Assembly: GCA_963627135.1 (NCBI GenBank)
Contig: CAVFZY010000019.1
Coordinates: 1 to 64,000 of the forward strand
Direction of reading: 5' to 3'
Source of the DNA: CAG-103 sp963627135
Lineage (GTDB): Bacteria > Bacillota > Clostridia > Oscillospirales > Oscillospiraceae
DNA length: 64,000 nucleotides
Made by a program: the position numbers and the translations under genes. The notes beneath the pieces are model-generated. The model was not told where the DNA came from, searched no databases, and was given only the letters and a program-made list of their open reading frames with translations. Positions 42,513 to 51,320 of this stretch are shown piece after piece; position 1 is the first letter of the stretch, and every line of letters starts with the position of its first letter.

Positions 42513-43673
42513 TCAGTACAGCTTCTGGTCGTAAACCTCGCCAAGAAGCTGGCGGGCAGTATCTTCGTTGAACTCCGTGGGGCAGAAGTGCCAGATCGGG
42601 TCGAGCATGACCTTCTCCACGGTCGCGTCACTGACAAACTCCTCTCTGGAGATGCCGCGCTCTGCCGGCGTGGCGATGTTCATCTCCCAGACGAGCTTCT
42701 TCATGGCGTTGGCCACATCGGCGGCAACGGTCTCGGACCGGTCGTCCATGCCAAAGCAGCGGGCGATCAGGCGGATCTCATGGTCGCACTCCTTGCGGGT
42801 GAAGTACAGGGCGACCGGAGCCGTCCAGGCGCAGCAGTGGCCGTGCGGCACATGGAAGCGGGCGCCGATGGCGTGCGCCATGGAGTGGCCGCAATTGCCG
42901 TAGCTCTCACCGGTCAGGCCGAGGTAGGCGGCCATGGACATGTTGGCACGGGCCTCAAGATCGCCGGGCTCCTTGTATGCCGTGAGCAGGTTCGCCCAGG
43001 ACAGCTCGAGCGACTTGCCGCAGATCATCTCCGTGAACAGGTTGCTCTTGGTGCAGCACAGCGCCTCGCAGGCGTGGGCGATAGCGTCCATGCCGGTCGT
43101 GGCGGTGACATAAGGCGGCAGGCTCTTGGTAATCTGCGGATCCAGGAACACGAAGTCCGCCTTCGCCGACTGAGAGGACAGCGTTGCTTTCACGCCGAGC
43201 GTCTGGGACGCGATGATGCACGACCGGGTCGCCTCGGCGCCTGTGCCGGACGTGGTGGGGATGCTGATCAGGTGCGCCTTGCGAGGCAGATCCGGTCCGT
43301 TGTACCAGCCAACAAAGTACTGGTCGATCGGCAGCGGCTGATCGACCAGCAGGGTCGCCGCCTTGACGATATCCATCGTGCTGCCGCCGCCCATGGCGAG
43401 GAAGCCGTCCACTTGATTGTCGATGGCAAGCTGCCGCACCTCGAGCACGCCGGTATCCTGACCGTCGGCATACGGGCAGGAATAGGGGATCAGCTCGATG
43501 CCCTCCGCCGTGATCGAATCCAAGACCATGGACACCGCAGCCTCCGGCAGATTCGCATCATAGCCTGCCAGGACCTTCGTGCAGCCGAACTCCTTAAACT
43601 TCTTGCCGGTCTCCTTTGCAACACCGTCGCCGAACTTCAACAGAGGTTTGATCGTCGTCTCAAAGCTTTTCAT
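42513..43673 (-). CDS. Iron-containing alcohol dehydrogenase (group III)
   Basis: 386 aa. NAD-binding GGGSTMD, PTTSGTGAEAT, and the four metal ligands expected from family alignment: Asp and His in MDAIAHACEA, His in GHSMAHAIG, His in VPHGH. Oxidises an alcohol or reduces the ketone/aldehyde, usually NAD-dependent. Second gene of the arm, 41 nt after the OYE gene; paralogous to the divergent Fe-ADH at 46088. Confidence 0.93.
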   Translation of the reverse strand: MKSFETTIKPLLKFGDGVAKETGKKFKEFGCTKVLAGYDANLPEAAVSMVLDSITAEGIELIPYSCPYADGQDTGVLEVRQLAIDNQVDGFLAMGGGSTMDIVKAATLLVDQPLPIDQYFVGWYNGPDLPRKAHLISIPTTSGTGAEATRSCIIASQTLGVKATLSSQSAKADFVFLDPQITKSLPPYVTATTGMDAIAHACEALCCTKSNLFTEMICGKSLELSWANLLTAYKEPGDLEARANMSMAAYLGLTGESYGNCGHSMAHAIGARFHVPHGHCCAWTAPVALYFTRKECDHEIRLIARCFGMDDRSETVAADVANAMKKLVWEMNIATPAERGISREEFVSDATVEKVMLDPIWHFCPTEFNEDTARQLLGEVYDQKLY

Positions 43674-43714
43674 TACGTATAGCTCCTTTCCTCTTACGGA
43701 TAAGATGTTTTTGT

Positions 43715-45643
43715 TTATTCCAGAGCAATCGCGCAGTCATAGGCTGCCGAGATCGCTTCATAGATCATACCGGTCTTGGCGCTGTCGCCGATGTTGAAGA
43801 ACTTGTCCACACCACACGCGCGCAGCTTTTCCACCTCAGCACTGTTGGAGCGCACACCGATCGCGGGGATGATCACATCGGCCGCGAACGTGACCTGCTC
43901 GCCAGTCTCGACCGACTGGGCAATGACAGCGCTATCCATCAGCTCCAGCACCTTGTGGCCAAACACGGTCTTGACGCCAGCCTCCTCGGCATACTCCAAG
44001 TCGAGCTTGTGCTCGAGCAGTGTGATGAACGCACGGTCCTGCATCTCGATCTCCGTGACGTCATTGCCGAGTGCGGCGAGCATGTGCGCCGCCTCCAGGC
44101 CCGTTTGGCCGCAGCCGAGCACGACGACCTTCTTGCCACGGATATCCGGCCGCTCGAGGATGTAGCGGCGGGCGCCGATCACGTTTTCTCCGTCCGCACC
44201 CGGAATGGGCGGGATGAACTCATAGGAGCCGACCGCAGAAACGACGGCGTAGGGTGCCTCGGCCTGCAGCATTTCAGGCGTTACCTCCGTGTTCAGGCGG
44301 ACATCCACCTTCAGCTCGCGCAGCATATTGGCATAGTAATTGATGCCGTTCTGGAACTCCTGTTTGCCGATCGGCATACCGGCCGGGACCATCATGCCGC
44401 CGACGAAGTCGTTTTTGTCGCACAGGATCGGCCGGAAGCCGCGCTGTGCCAGCGTAACGGCGGCGAGGCAGCCAGCCGGGCCGGCGCCGACGACAACAAC
44501 TTTGCGCCCGGCACCCGTCCGGGGCGTGTCCTCTACGCGGGGCGTGAACGCCTCGCGGCGGCAGCGCGGATTCATCGTGCAGCCGCACACGTCGGCCGGC
44601 AGTGCGTAAACACAGTGCATGCACGACAGGCAGTAGCGGATAAGATCCTCGCGGCCGGCCTTGCACTTATTGACCCATTGCGGGTCACAGATCGAGGTGC
44701 GGCCGAGCGCGACCAAATCGCACTTGCCCTCGCTGATGATTGCATCCACATAGGACGGGTGCTTAAGGTTGCCGCTCGCTGCAACAGGGATGGATACCGC
44801 CTGCTTGACGATCTGGGCATACTTGACCTTCCAGCCCTCGGGCCGGTGGCCATCGCCGCTCATGCCCTCCAGACGGGTCAAGCCGCCGCCGCCGTTGACG
44901 GTGATGAGGGCAATACCGGCCTTCTCCAGCTCCTTGGCGCTCGCCGCAAGCACCTCTGGCGTAATATCGTTGTTGATGATCTCGCTGCCGTTGAGCTTTG
45001 CGATCAGTTCCACGTGCCTGTACCCGGCGGCGTCAAGTGTCTGGCGCGTGAGAGCGAGCGATTCTCTGGCGAACCGCATGGAATTTTCCACGCTCTGCTG
45101 ACCGTATTCATCCGTGCGGTGGTTGAAGTACGGGCTGAAGAACTGCTCACCCAGATAGTTGTGCGCGTTATGCCACTCGACCACATCGGCCCCGGCCATC
45201 GCGCAGCGGAGCGCGGCGGCTGCATATTTTTTCTGAATGTTGTGGATCTCATCGACCGTCAGACGATTGACGATGGCGATATCCTGCGCACGCTCGACGG
45301 CGTTTGCATATGTATAAGGTGCGCGGCCGGGCATCCAGGGCTGCAGGCTGGCCTTTGCGCCACCCGCGTGGATCGCAGCGACCGCCCGCGTCAGGCCGGG
45401 GATGTATTTATCGTCGCCGAGGCACGGCTGCGTGGGCATGGTGCTGGGCCAGTTGAGGTCGATCGGCATGATGCCGACCGTCACCATAGCCACACCGCCC
45501 TCCGCGATCGCGCGGAGATATTCAACGTAGGCATCGGTCACATATCCGTCCTTGCAGAGATATCGCGCCATTGCGGGAACGATCACCCTGTTTTTCAGGA
45601 CCATGTTGCCGATGCGTACCGGCTTCAAAAAGCTGTAAGACAT
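43715..45643 (-). CDS. OYE-family NADH:flavin oxidoreductase with Fe-S and FAD domains
   Basis: 642 aa, 2,4-dienoyl-CoA reductase/BaiCD architecture: FMN TIM barrel (residues 1 to about 365, with KPVRIGNMVLKNRVIVPAMA and YLGEQFFSPYFNHRTDEYG), 4Fe-4S site CLSCMHC...C, then FAD domain (VVVVGAGPAGCLAAVTLAQRG) and NAD domain (VVVLGCGQTGLEAAHMLAAL). Such enzymes reduce C=C bonds conjugated to a carbonyl. Start at 45643 with AAGGAG 11 nt upstream. Divergent from, and paralogous to, the 46088-49304 pair. Substrate unknown; related folds act on bile acids, steroids, enoates and flavonoids. Confidence 0.92.
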   Translation of the reverse strand: MSYSFLKPVRIGNMVLKNRVIVPAMARYLCKDGYVTDAYVEYLRAIAEGGVAMVTVGIMPIDLNWPSTMPTQPCLGDDKYIPGLTRAVAAIHAGGAKASLQPWMPGRAPYTYANAVERAQDIAIVNRLTVDEIHNIQKKYAAAALRCAMAGADVVEWHNAHNYLGEQFFSPYFNHRTDEYGQQSVENSMRFARESLALTRQTLDAAGYRHVELIAKLNGSEIINNDITPEVLAASAKELEKAGIALITVNGGGGLTRLEGMSGDGHRPEGWKVKYAQIVKQAVSIPVAASGNLKHPSYVDAIISEGKCDLVALGRTSICDPQWVNKCKAGREDLIRYCLSCMHCVYALPADVCGCTMNPRCRREAFTPRVEDTPRTGAGRKVVVVGAGPAGCLAAVTLAQRGFRPILCDKNDFVGGMMVPAGMPIGKQEFQNGINYYANMLRELKVDVRLNTEVTPEMLQAEAPYAVVSAVGSYEFIPPIPGADGENVIGARRYILERPDIRGKKVVVLGCGQTGLEAAHMLAALGNDVTEIEMQDRAFITLLEHKLDLEYAEEAGVKTVFGHKVLELMDSAVIAQSVETGEQVTFAADVIIPAIGVRSNSAEVEKLRACGVDKFFNIGDSAKTGMIYEAISAAYDCAIALE

Positions 45644-46087
45644 AGCTGCTTGGTCTCCTTTTCCGTTTTCTGTGGATTCATACTGTGTTAATAAACGCTC
45701 ACGACGGGATCGGCTGTCCATTTTCTCACGTTTAATAAACGTCAAGGTTTATTGAATGCTGAAAAAATGCCGATCCGGAGATCTGGCGCCTCGCGATGTG
45801 GGCGGAATCTACATGCGGCTCTCCGTCTCAATCGACAGTTTTTTTATACCGCATTGTCAAGCGGTTGTCAATATGCTTTGTGAATTTTTCGAGATTCACA
45901 ACTGAACAAAGTTATCTGTCGTTTTTTGTGCAATACTACAAAACATAAAATAAACTCGCGATTTTATTGACAAACTTTGCGGATATATTATAATGGTTTT
46001 GTTAATAAACTCTCAAGATTATTATGAGCCTCGCTGTTTCGGACGATCCAAACCTTGTTACGAACCATATAAGAAAGGATGTTCCTT
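45644..46087. promoter_or_regulatory. Divergent control region with GTTWATAAAC sites
   Basis: 444 bp, AT-rich. GTTAATAAAC at 45687-45696 and 46001-46010, and GTTTAATAAACG at 45730-45741. Plus-strand promoter TTGACA (45967-45972), 16 bp, TATAAT (45989-45994) places the site at 46001 on the transcription start. On the minus strand a TTGACG (45740-45745) overlaps the 45730 site; its -10 is weak. A related palindrome ATAAACATTTAT lies in the promoter of the TetR gene at about 50020, so that protein is the likely repressor. Confidence 0.75.
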
Positions 46088-47269
46088 ATGCAAAACGATT
46101 TTCAGTTTTTCATTACAAAGATCATTCACGGCGTTGGCAGCAGCAGGAAAGTCGGTGATATCGCAAAAAAGCTCGGCGCCCGAAAAGCCCTGGTCATGCA
46201 CGGCCCCAATGTGAAGGCGGCCGGCATCGTCGACCCCTGCATCGAAGCACTCAAGGCTGACGGCATCACCTGCATCATCTACGACAAGATTGAGATCGAG
46301 TCACCGATGCATTCGATCGAAGAGGCCGCTGCGCTCGGCCGCGCGGAAGGTGCCGACATCTGCATCGCCATCGGCGGCGGCAGCTGCATGGACACTGCAA
46401 AGGTCGCGCGCATGCTCATCACGAACCCCGGCACCTGCCGCGACTACACCACAGCGATCGGCACAGAGCTCTACCCCAATGCCGGCATCCCGCTCATCTG
46501 CATCCCGACAACGGCCGGTACCGGCTCGGAAGTGACCTTCACCGCCGTCATGCACGACGTGGAGAACCAGAGAAAGATCTCCACGCGCGACCGCGACAAG
46601 CTCGTGCCCGACTATGCCATCCTCGACCCGGCTGTCACCGTGACGCTGCCGGCCGAAATGACCGGTGCTACCGGTCTGGATGCCATGGCGCACGCGATCG
46701 AGGGCTTCCTGAAGCCAGAGGCGCACTGCTATTCCGATCCCCTGTGCATTCAGGCAATGAAGATGGTCTATTTCAACCTGAAAAATGCTTATGAGCACCC
46801 CAGGGATCTCGAGGCGCGCGACAACATGCTTCTGGCAGCCAACATTGCCATGGGCGGCATGGCCGACGTCGGCGTGCAGATCGGCCACGGTATCGGCCAG
46901 GCGCTCGGCGCGTACACACACGCACCGCACGGCGTCACCTGCGCATGGGCGCTGCCATACGTCATTGAGCATCTGTACGACGTGGAGGCGGCCAAGGTGC
47001 GCCAGATCGCGGACGCTTTCGCGCTCGGCCTGCCCGCAGACGCCGCTCCAGAGACCGTGCGCGACGCCGTCGTCGCTGCCATCGAGCAGCTCAGCGCCGA
47101 TGTGCGCCTGCCGATGCCCCGCGACCTCGGCTTCACGATGGAAAAAGACTACGACAACTTCGTCAAATTTGTCCTGCGTGAACAGCGCCTGATCCAGATG
47201 TCCGCCAAGCACGTCTCTGACGACGATGTGCGCAGATATATGACGGACCTGATGACCCGCGCCCACTGA
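46088..47269 (+). CDS. Iron-containing alcohol dehydrogenase (second)
   Basis: 393 aa. GGGSCMD, PTTAGTGSEVT and metal ligands in LDAMAHAIEG, GHGIGQALG and APHG. Odd: the second His of the usual H-x-x-x-H motif (second H in GHSMAH of the paralogue, His267 in FucO numbering) is Gln here, while the metal ligand His is kept. ATG at 46088 has AAAGGA about 8 nt upstream; an earlier ATG at 46079 overlaps it. First gene of the rightward arm. Confidence 0.93.
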   Translation: MQNDFQFFITKIIHGVGSSRKVGDIAKKLGARKALVMHGPNVKAAGIVDPCIEALKADGITCIIYDKIEIESPMHSIEEAAALGRAEGADICIAIGGGSCMDTAKVARMLITNPGTCRDYTTAIGTELYPNAGIPLICIPTTAGTGSEVTFTAVMHDVENQRKISTRDRDKLVPDYAILDPAVTVTLPAEMTGATGLDAMAHAIEGFLKPEAHCYSDPLCIQAMKMVYFNLKNAYEHPRDLEARDNMLLAANIAMGGMADVGVQIGHGIGQALGAYTHAPHGVTCAWALPYVIEHLYDVEAAKVRQIADAFALGLPADAAPETVRDAVVAAIEQLSADVRLPMPRDLGFTMEKDYDNFVKFVLREQRLIQMSAKHVSDDDVRRYMTDLMTRAH

Positions 47270-47315
47270 GCCGCCCACCTGAGACAGACAAAACTAAGAA
47301 GGAGTACAAACGATC

Positions 47316-49304
47316 ATGAGAAAACTTCTCGAGCCGCTGAAAGTCGGCAATATAGAGCTGCGCAACCGCGTGATCCTCTCTGCAATGGCCAAGTATTTCT
47401 GCACCAATGGCTTTATTGGCCAGGAATACATTGAATATTACCGCACCATCGCCCACGGCGGCACCGCGCTCATCACCCCGGGCATCATGTGTGTCGAACC
47501 CAAGTGGTACGGTCAGCACGAGCAGCCCTTCCTCAACGATGATAAGTACATCCCCGGCCTCAAGGCGGCGATCGACGCCGTGCACAATGAAGGCGCGAAG
47601 TTCTCCTGCCAGCTCTGGATGCCCGGTCACCTGCCCTACACGCAGGCAGATTATATCGAGACCAACGGCCCGAAGCTGGTCGCGGTCAACTACATGTCCC
47701 GCGAGATGATCCAGGAGATGCAGCAGAAGTACGTCGACGCGGCCATCCGCTGCGCAAAGGCCGGCACCGACGCCATCGAGTGGCACATGGCGCACAACTA
47801 TCTGCCCGAGCAGTTCTACAGCCCGTACTTCAACCACCGCACGGACGAATACGGTGCGCAGAATGTGGACAACGCCATGCGCTTCTCGCTTGAAGTCATC
47901 GACCGCATCAAGAAGGAATGTCCCGATGTGGAGGTCGTGGCAAAAATGAACGGCACGGACTGCCACGATGGCGAGGCCAGCATGGACTGGCTCGGCAGCG
48001 CGGCGTCACTGCTTGAGCAGCACGGCGTGAGCCTCATCACCGTCAACGGCGGCGGTGTGATGTCCCGCCTGACGGGCATGAGCGCCGATGGCAACTGGGA
48101 AGAGGGCTGGAAGGTCCCATACGCCGAGGTCGTGAAAAACAACGTACACATCCCGGTCGCGGCCTGCGGCTCGCTGCGCCACCCCGACTATATCGACAGC
48201 ATTATCCGCGATGGCAAGTGTGACGCCGTGGCCCTTGGCCGCCAGCTGTTTGCCGAGCCCGAATTCTGCAACAAGATCGCGCAGGGCCGCGAGAACGAGC
48301 TCAAATACTGCGTGTCCTGCATGCACTGCCTGACCAAGACGCCGTTCGGTCCGCAGCAGCCCGGCTGCACCATGAACCCCAGAGGCCGCCGCGAATACTG
48401 CATGCCCGCAGCGCTCAACATCAACGGCGATCACCTGCCGGTGGCCATCGTCGGTGCAGGTCCCGCCGGACTGGAGGCTGCTGTCACGCTCACAAAGCGC
48501 GGCTTTGATGTGACCGTATTTGAAAAGTCCGACCGCATCGGCGGCGCCGTGAACCTCGCCGACGCGCCGATCGGCAAGTACAAGCTCGGCTGGCTGATCG
48601 ACTACTACGAGCGCATGATCAAAAAGCTGAACATCCGTGTGCAGCTCAATACCGAGTGTACTGCCGAGATGCTGCGCGCCATGGATCCCTACGCCGTATT
48701 CGTTGCGGCCGGCTCCGACGAGCTGATCCCGCCGATCGAAGGCCTCAACGGCGAAAACGTACTGAGCGTGCGCGGCTACATCTGCAATCAGCCCGCCATC
48801 GCCGGAAAGCGCGTCATCGTGCTCGGTGCCGGCCAGACCGGCCTGGAGGCCGCGCGCATGCTTGCGCAGGAAAACACCGTCACCGTCGTGGACATGATGC
48901 CCGACGAGATCCCGGCCAACACGGACCACCGGCTCGACCTGTTCTACGCCAAGGACGCCGGCGTTCAGACCGTCCTCGGTCACAAGATCCTGCGCGTCAG
49001 CACAACCGGCGTGACCATCGCCTCCGTCGCCACCGGCGAGGAGGCCACGCTTCCCTGCGACCTTGTGGTCGTTGCGCTGGGCGTGCGCCCGGTCACGGCA
49101 CTCTTTGATGAGATCAACGGTGCCTTCCCGCACGTGTGCAAGCTCGGCGACAGCGTCAAGCCCGGCTTCATCGTGCACGCCACCACAGCCGCATATGAAG
49201 CGGCGGCCAACCTCCCGACCAAGCCGTACGAGGTCAAGGAGGTCTACTTTGCGGCCGAAAAGGAAGCCGTCAAGTCCCAGCTCGTCGATCCCTACGCAAA
49301 GTAA
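47316..49304 (+). CDS. OYE-family NADH:flavin oxidoreductase (second)
   Basis: 662 aa, same domain order as 43715-45643: TIM barrel (LLEPLKVGNIELRNRVILSA, YLPEQFYSPYFNHRTDEYG), CVSCMHC...GC Fe-S site, FAD domain (VAIVGAGPAGLEAAVTLTKRG) and NAD domain (VIVLGAGQTGLEAARMLAQE). Clearly a paralogue of the first with shared blocks throughout. 46 nt after the Fe-ADH with AAGGAG. The paired duplication suggests two related C=C/alcohol steps on one substrate, or two related substrates. Confidence 0.93.
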   Translation: MRKLLEPLKVGNIELRNRVILSAMAKYFCTNGFIGQEYIEYYRTIAHGGTALITPGIMCVEPKWYGQHEQPFLNDDKYIPGLKAAIDAVHNEGAKFSCQLWMPGHLPYTQADYIETNGPKLVAVNYMSREMIQEMQQKYVDAAIRCAKAGTDAIEWHMAHNYLPEQFYSPYFNHRTDEYGAQNVDNAMRFSLEVIDRIKKECPDVEVVAKMNGTDCHDGEASMDWLGSAASLLEQHGVSLITVNGGGVMSRLTGMSADGNWEEGWKVPYAEVVKNNVHIPVAACGSLRHPDYIDSIIRDGKCDAVALGRQLFAEPEFCNKIAQGRENELKYCVSCMHCLTKTPFGPQQPGCTMNPRGRREYCMPAALNINGDHLPVAIVGAGPAGLEAAVTLTKRGFDVTVFEKSDRIGGAVNLADAPIGKYKLGWLIDYYERMIKKLNIRVQLNTECTAEMLRAMDPYAVFVAAGSDELIPPIEGLNGENVLSVRGYICNQPAIAGKRVIVLGAGQTGLEAARMLAQENTVTVVDMMPDEIPANTDHRLDLFYAKDAGVQTVLGHKILRVSTTGVTIASVATGEEATLPCDLVVVALGVRPVTALFDEINGAFPHVCKLGDSVKPGFIVHATTAAYEAAANLPTKPYEVKEVYFAAEKEAVKSQLVDPYAK

Positions 49305-49319
49305 ACCGCAGCCAAAGCG

Positions 49320-49350
49320 AAAAGCACATCCCCGACGGGGATGTGCTTTT
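49320..49350. terminator. Terminator between OYE and TetR genes
   Basis: Perfect 15-bp stem (49320-49334 with 49336-49350) followed by T's on the plus strand; the minus side is also A/T-rich. Confidence 0.92.
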
Positions 49351-49385
49351 TGCTTGCCATACATATTAAAACAGTACGCAGCGCC

Positions 49386-49988
49386 TCACAGCGCCTTGTA
49401 GCGCAGCATGATCGCGTCCAGCACCGTGTCGATCAGGCGGGAGATGCGCCCCTCGGTCATATCGTACCAGCCGTCCTGCTTGTCGACAGCCTCGATGCCG
49501 AGGGAGATAACGTAGAAATACACCATGAACGACTCCACGTCCGTATCCGGGCGAAGGATCTTGTCATCGATTGCCTGTTGGATATACTGCGTCTTCATCT
49601 TATGGATACGGTGCATGATGTCCGTCTGAAAATCCCGCGCGGCAGCCAGATGCGGCTTGGAGTTGATGCCGGTGAACAGCTCCTTCTCCGCCAGACGCAG
49701 GTGCGACGACAGATCCAGATCCATGCGCACCTTATCGAAAAACGGCATGTCGCTGGCAAACAGCGCAGTGTACTTCTCCAGCTTCCCGGTCAGATGCTTT
49801 TTCACAACCGCCTCGTAGAGCTTCTGCTTGTTCTCAAAATAATAATAGATGGGCGTGCGCGTCGTATTCAGTTCGCGGGCGATATCGTTCAGATTCGTGT
49901 TGTCAAACCCGTATTCGCAAAATATCTTTTTCGCGGCGTTCAGGACATCCTCTTCCGAGACCTCCTGGCCCAGCGGTTTTCTGCTCAT
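49386..49988 (-). CDS. TetR-family regulator
   Basis: 200 aa. N-terminal HTH (EEDVLNAAKKIFCEYGFDNTNLNDIARELNTTRTPIYYYFENKQKLYEAV) and helical ligand-binding domain. Start at 49988 with AGGAAGG upstream. Converges on the OYE arm; its promoter contains an ATAAAC-type palindrome related to the sites in the 45644-46087 region, so it probably represses both arms and itself. Ligand is presumably the pathway substrate. Confidence 0.9.
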   Translation of the reverse strand: MSRKPLGQEVSEEDVLNAAKKIFCEYGFDNTNLNDIARELNTTRTPIYYYFENKQKLYEAVVKKHLTGKLEKYTALFASDMPFFDKVRMDLDLSSHLRLAEKELFTGINSKPHLAAARDFQTDIMHRIHKMKTQYIQQAIDDKILRPDTDVESFMVYFYVISLGIEAVDKQDGWYDMTEGRISRLIDTVLDAIMLRYKAL

Positions 49989-50158
49989 ATGTTTAATGGC
50001 CTTCCTGTTCCAGAAAAAATCATAAATGTTTATTTTATAATAGTAGCACAAAAATACAGATATGTAAATGCCAAGTGGCCGAAAATCGGAAAAGAATTTT
50101 CATTTTCCCATGGATTTTCAGCCACCTGCCGCCCCCCTGATCCTTCTCTGTATGCCGC

Positions 50159-50190
50159 AAAAAGCCTGACGCCGCAGCGTCAGGCTTTTT
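50159..50190. terminator. Terminator of the citrate operon
   Basis: Perfect 14-bp stem (50159-50172 with 50177-50190, loop CGCA) flanked by A5 and T5. Confidence 0.93.
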
Positions 50191-50207
50191 CTTTTCAAAT
50201 CAACTTT

Positions 50208-51320
50208 TCAGATCAACTTCAGCACCCCGTCGCCGTAGTCGGCGCAGGTCGCGCCGTCCGGTCGGCCGGTGATGACGGCCGGGCAGGCATCGAGCGCCGC
50301 CTCGAGCTTATCCGCCGCGGCCGCGCGGCCGATGTGCCGCAGCAGCATGACCTCCGCGCGCAGGATGCTCTGAGGGTTGGCATAGTCGCCCATACCGCGC
50401 TCGATCATGCGCGGGGCCGAGCCGTGGATGGCCTCGAACATGGCGTAGCGGTCGCCGATGTTGGCGCTGCCCGCCGTGCCGACGCCGCCCTGCAGCTGCG
50501 CGGCCTCGTCGGTGATGATGTCGCCGTAGAGGTTCGGCAGCAGCAGCACCTGAAACTGCCCGCGCACCCGCTCGTTGACGAGATTCGCCGCCATAATGTC
50601 GATGTAGTAATCATCAACGGTGATCTCGGGATAGTCGGCGGCGACCTCGTGGCAGAGGGCGGTGAACTTGCCGTCCGTCTTTTTGAGGATGTTCGCCTTC
50701 GTGACGACGGTCACGCGCGTCTTGCCGTTGCGCCGGGCATAATCGAACGCCGCGCGGGCGATGCGGCGCGTGCCGGGGTCGGTCGTGACCTTGAAGTCCA
50801 CGGCCATGCCGGGCAGCTCCACGCCGCGGCTGCCGAGTGCGTACTCTCCCTCGGTGTTTTCGCGGAAGAACATCCAGTCGATGCCCTGCTCAGGGATGGC
50901 AACGGGACGGACGTTGGCGTAGAGGTCGAGCGCACGGCGAAGCTTCACGTTTGCGCTTTCAAGACCGCCGCCCATGGGCGTTGTCGTCGGACCCTTGAGC
51001 AGAACATCGCAGGCCATGATCTCGGCAAGCACATCATCCGGCACCGCCTGCCCGCAGGCAAGCCGGTTTTCGATGGTAAGACCGCGGATGCGGCGAAGGA
51101 CGATGCTGCCGCGCGCTATCTCATCGGCCAGCAGACGCTCCAGTACGCGCACGGCCTGCTCCATGATGATCGGACCGATGCCGTCGCCGTCAACAAGACC
51201 GATCGTCACGGTGTCCTTCTCCTTATAATCCACCCGCTCGCCGGTCATGGCCGCCGTGCGGGCTGCCTGCTCTTCAAGCAGCCTGCGGAACTGTTCGCAG
51301 GCAAGATCTATATCATTCAT
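50208..51320 (-). CDS. icd: Isocitrate/isopropylmalate dehydrogenase family, predicted isocitrate dehydrogenase
   Basis: 370 aa. GDGIGP nucleotide/substrate entry, ESANVKLRRALDLYANVRPV substrate loop, FRENTEGEY, and DIMAANLV / GGVGTAGSANIGD motifs. The S-x-N-V-x-L-R pattern fits isocitrate rather than isopropylmalate, and gene context (aconitase, citrate synthase) agrees. Converts isocitrate to 2-oxoglutarate. It starts inside the aconitase stop (ATGA overlap) with AAAGGAG; last gene of the operon. The N terminus is about 30 residues longer than minimal homologues. Cofactor (NAD or NADP) is not certain. Confidence 0.88.
   Translation of the reverse strand: MNDIDLACEQFRRLLEEQAARTAAMTGERVDYKEKDTVTIGLVDGDGIGPIIMEQAVRVLERLLADEIARGSIVLRRIRGLTIENRLACGQAVPDDVLAEIMACDVLLKGPTTTPMGGGLESANVKLRRALDLYANVRPVAIPEQGIDWMFFRENTEGEYALGSRGVELPGMAVDFKVTTDPGTRRIARAAFDYARRNGKTRVTVVTKANILKKTDGKFTALCHEVAADYPEITVDDYYIDIMAANLVNERVRGQFQVLLLPNLYGDIITDEAAQLQGGVGTAGSANIGDRYAMFEAIHGSAPRMIERGMGDYANPQSILRAEVMLLRHIGRAAAADKLEAALDACPAVITGRPDGATCADYGDGVLKLI

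Noticed and set aside
39231..49304. Bile-acid-inducible (bai) operon
   Set aside because: OYE and MFS genes match in type, but the CoA ligase, 7-alpha dehydratase and SDR genes are absent and Fe-ADHs take their place.
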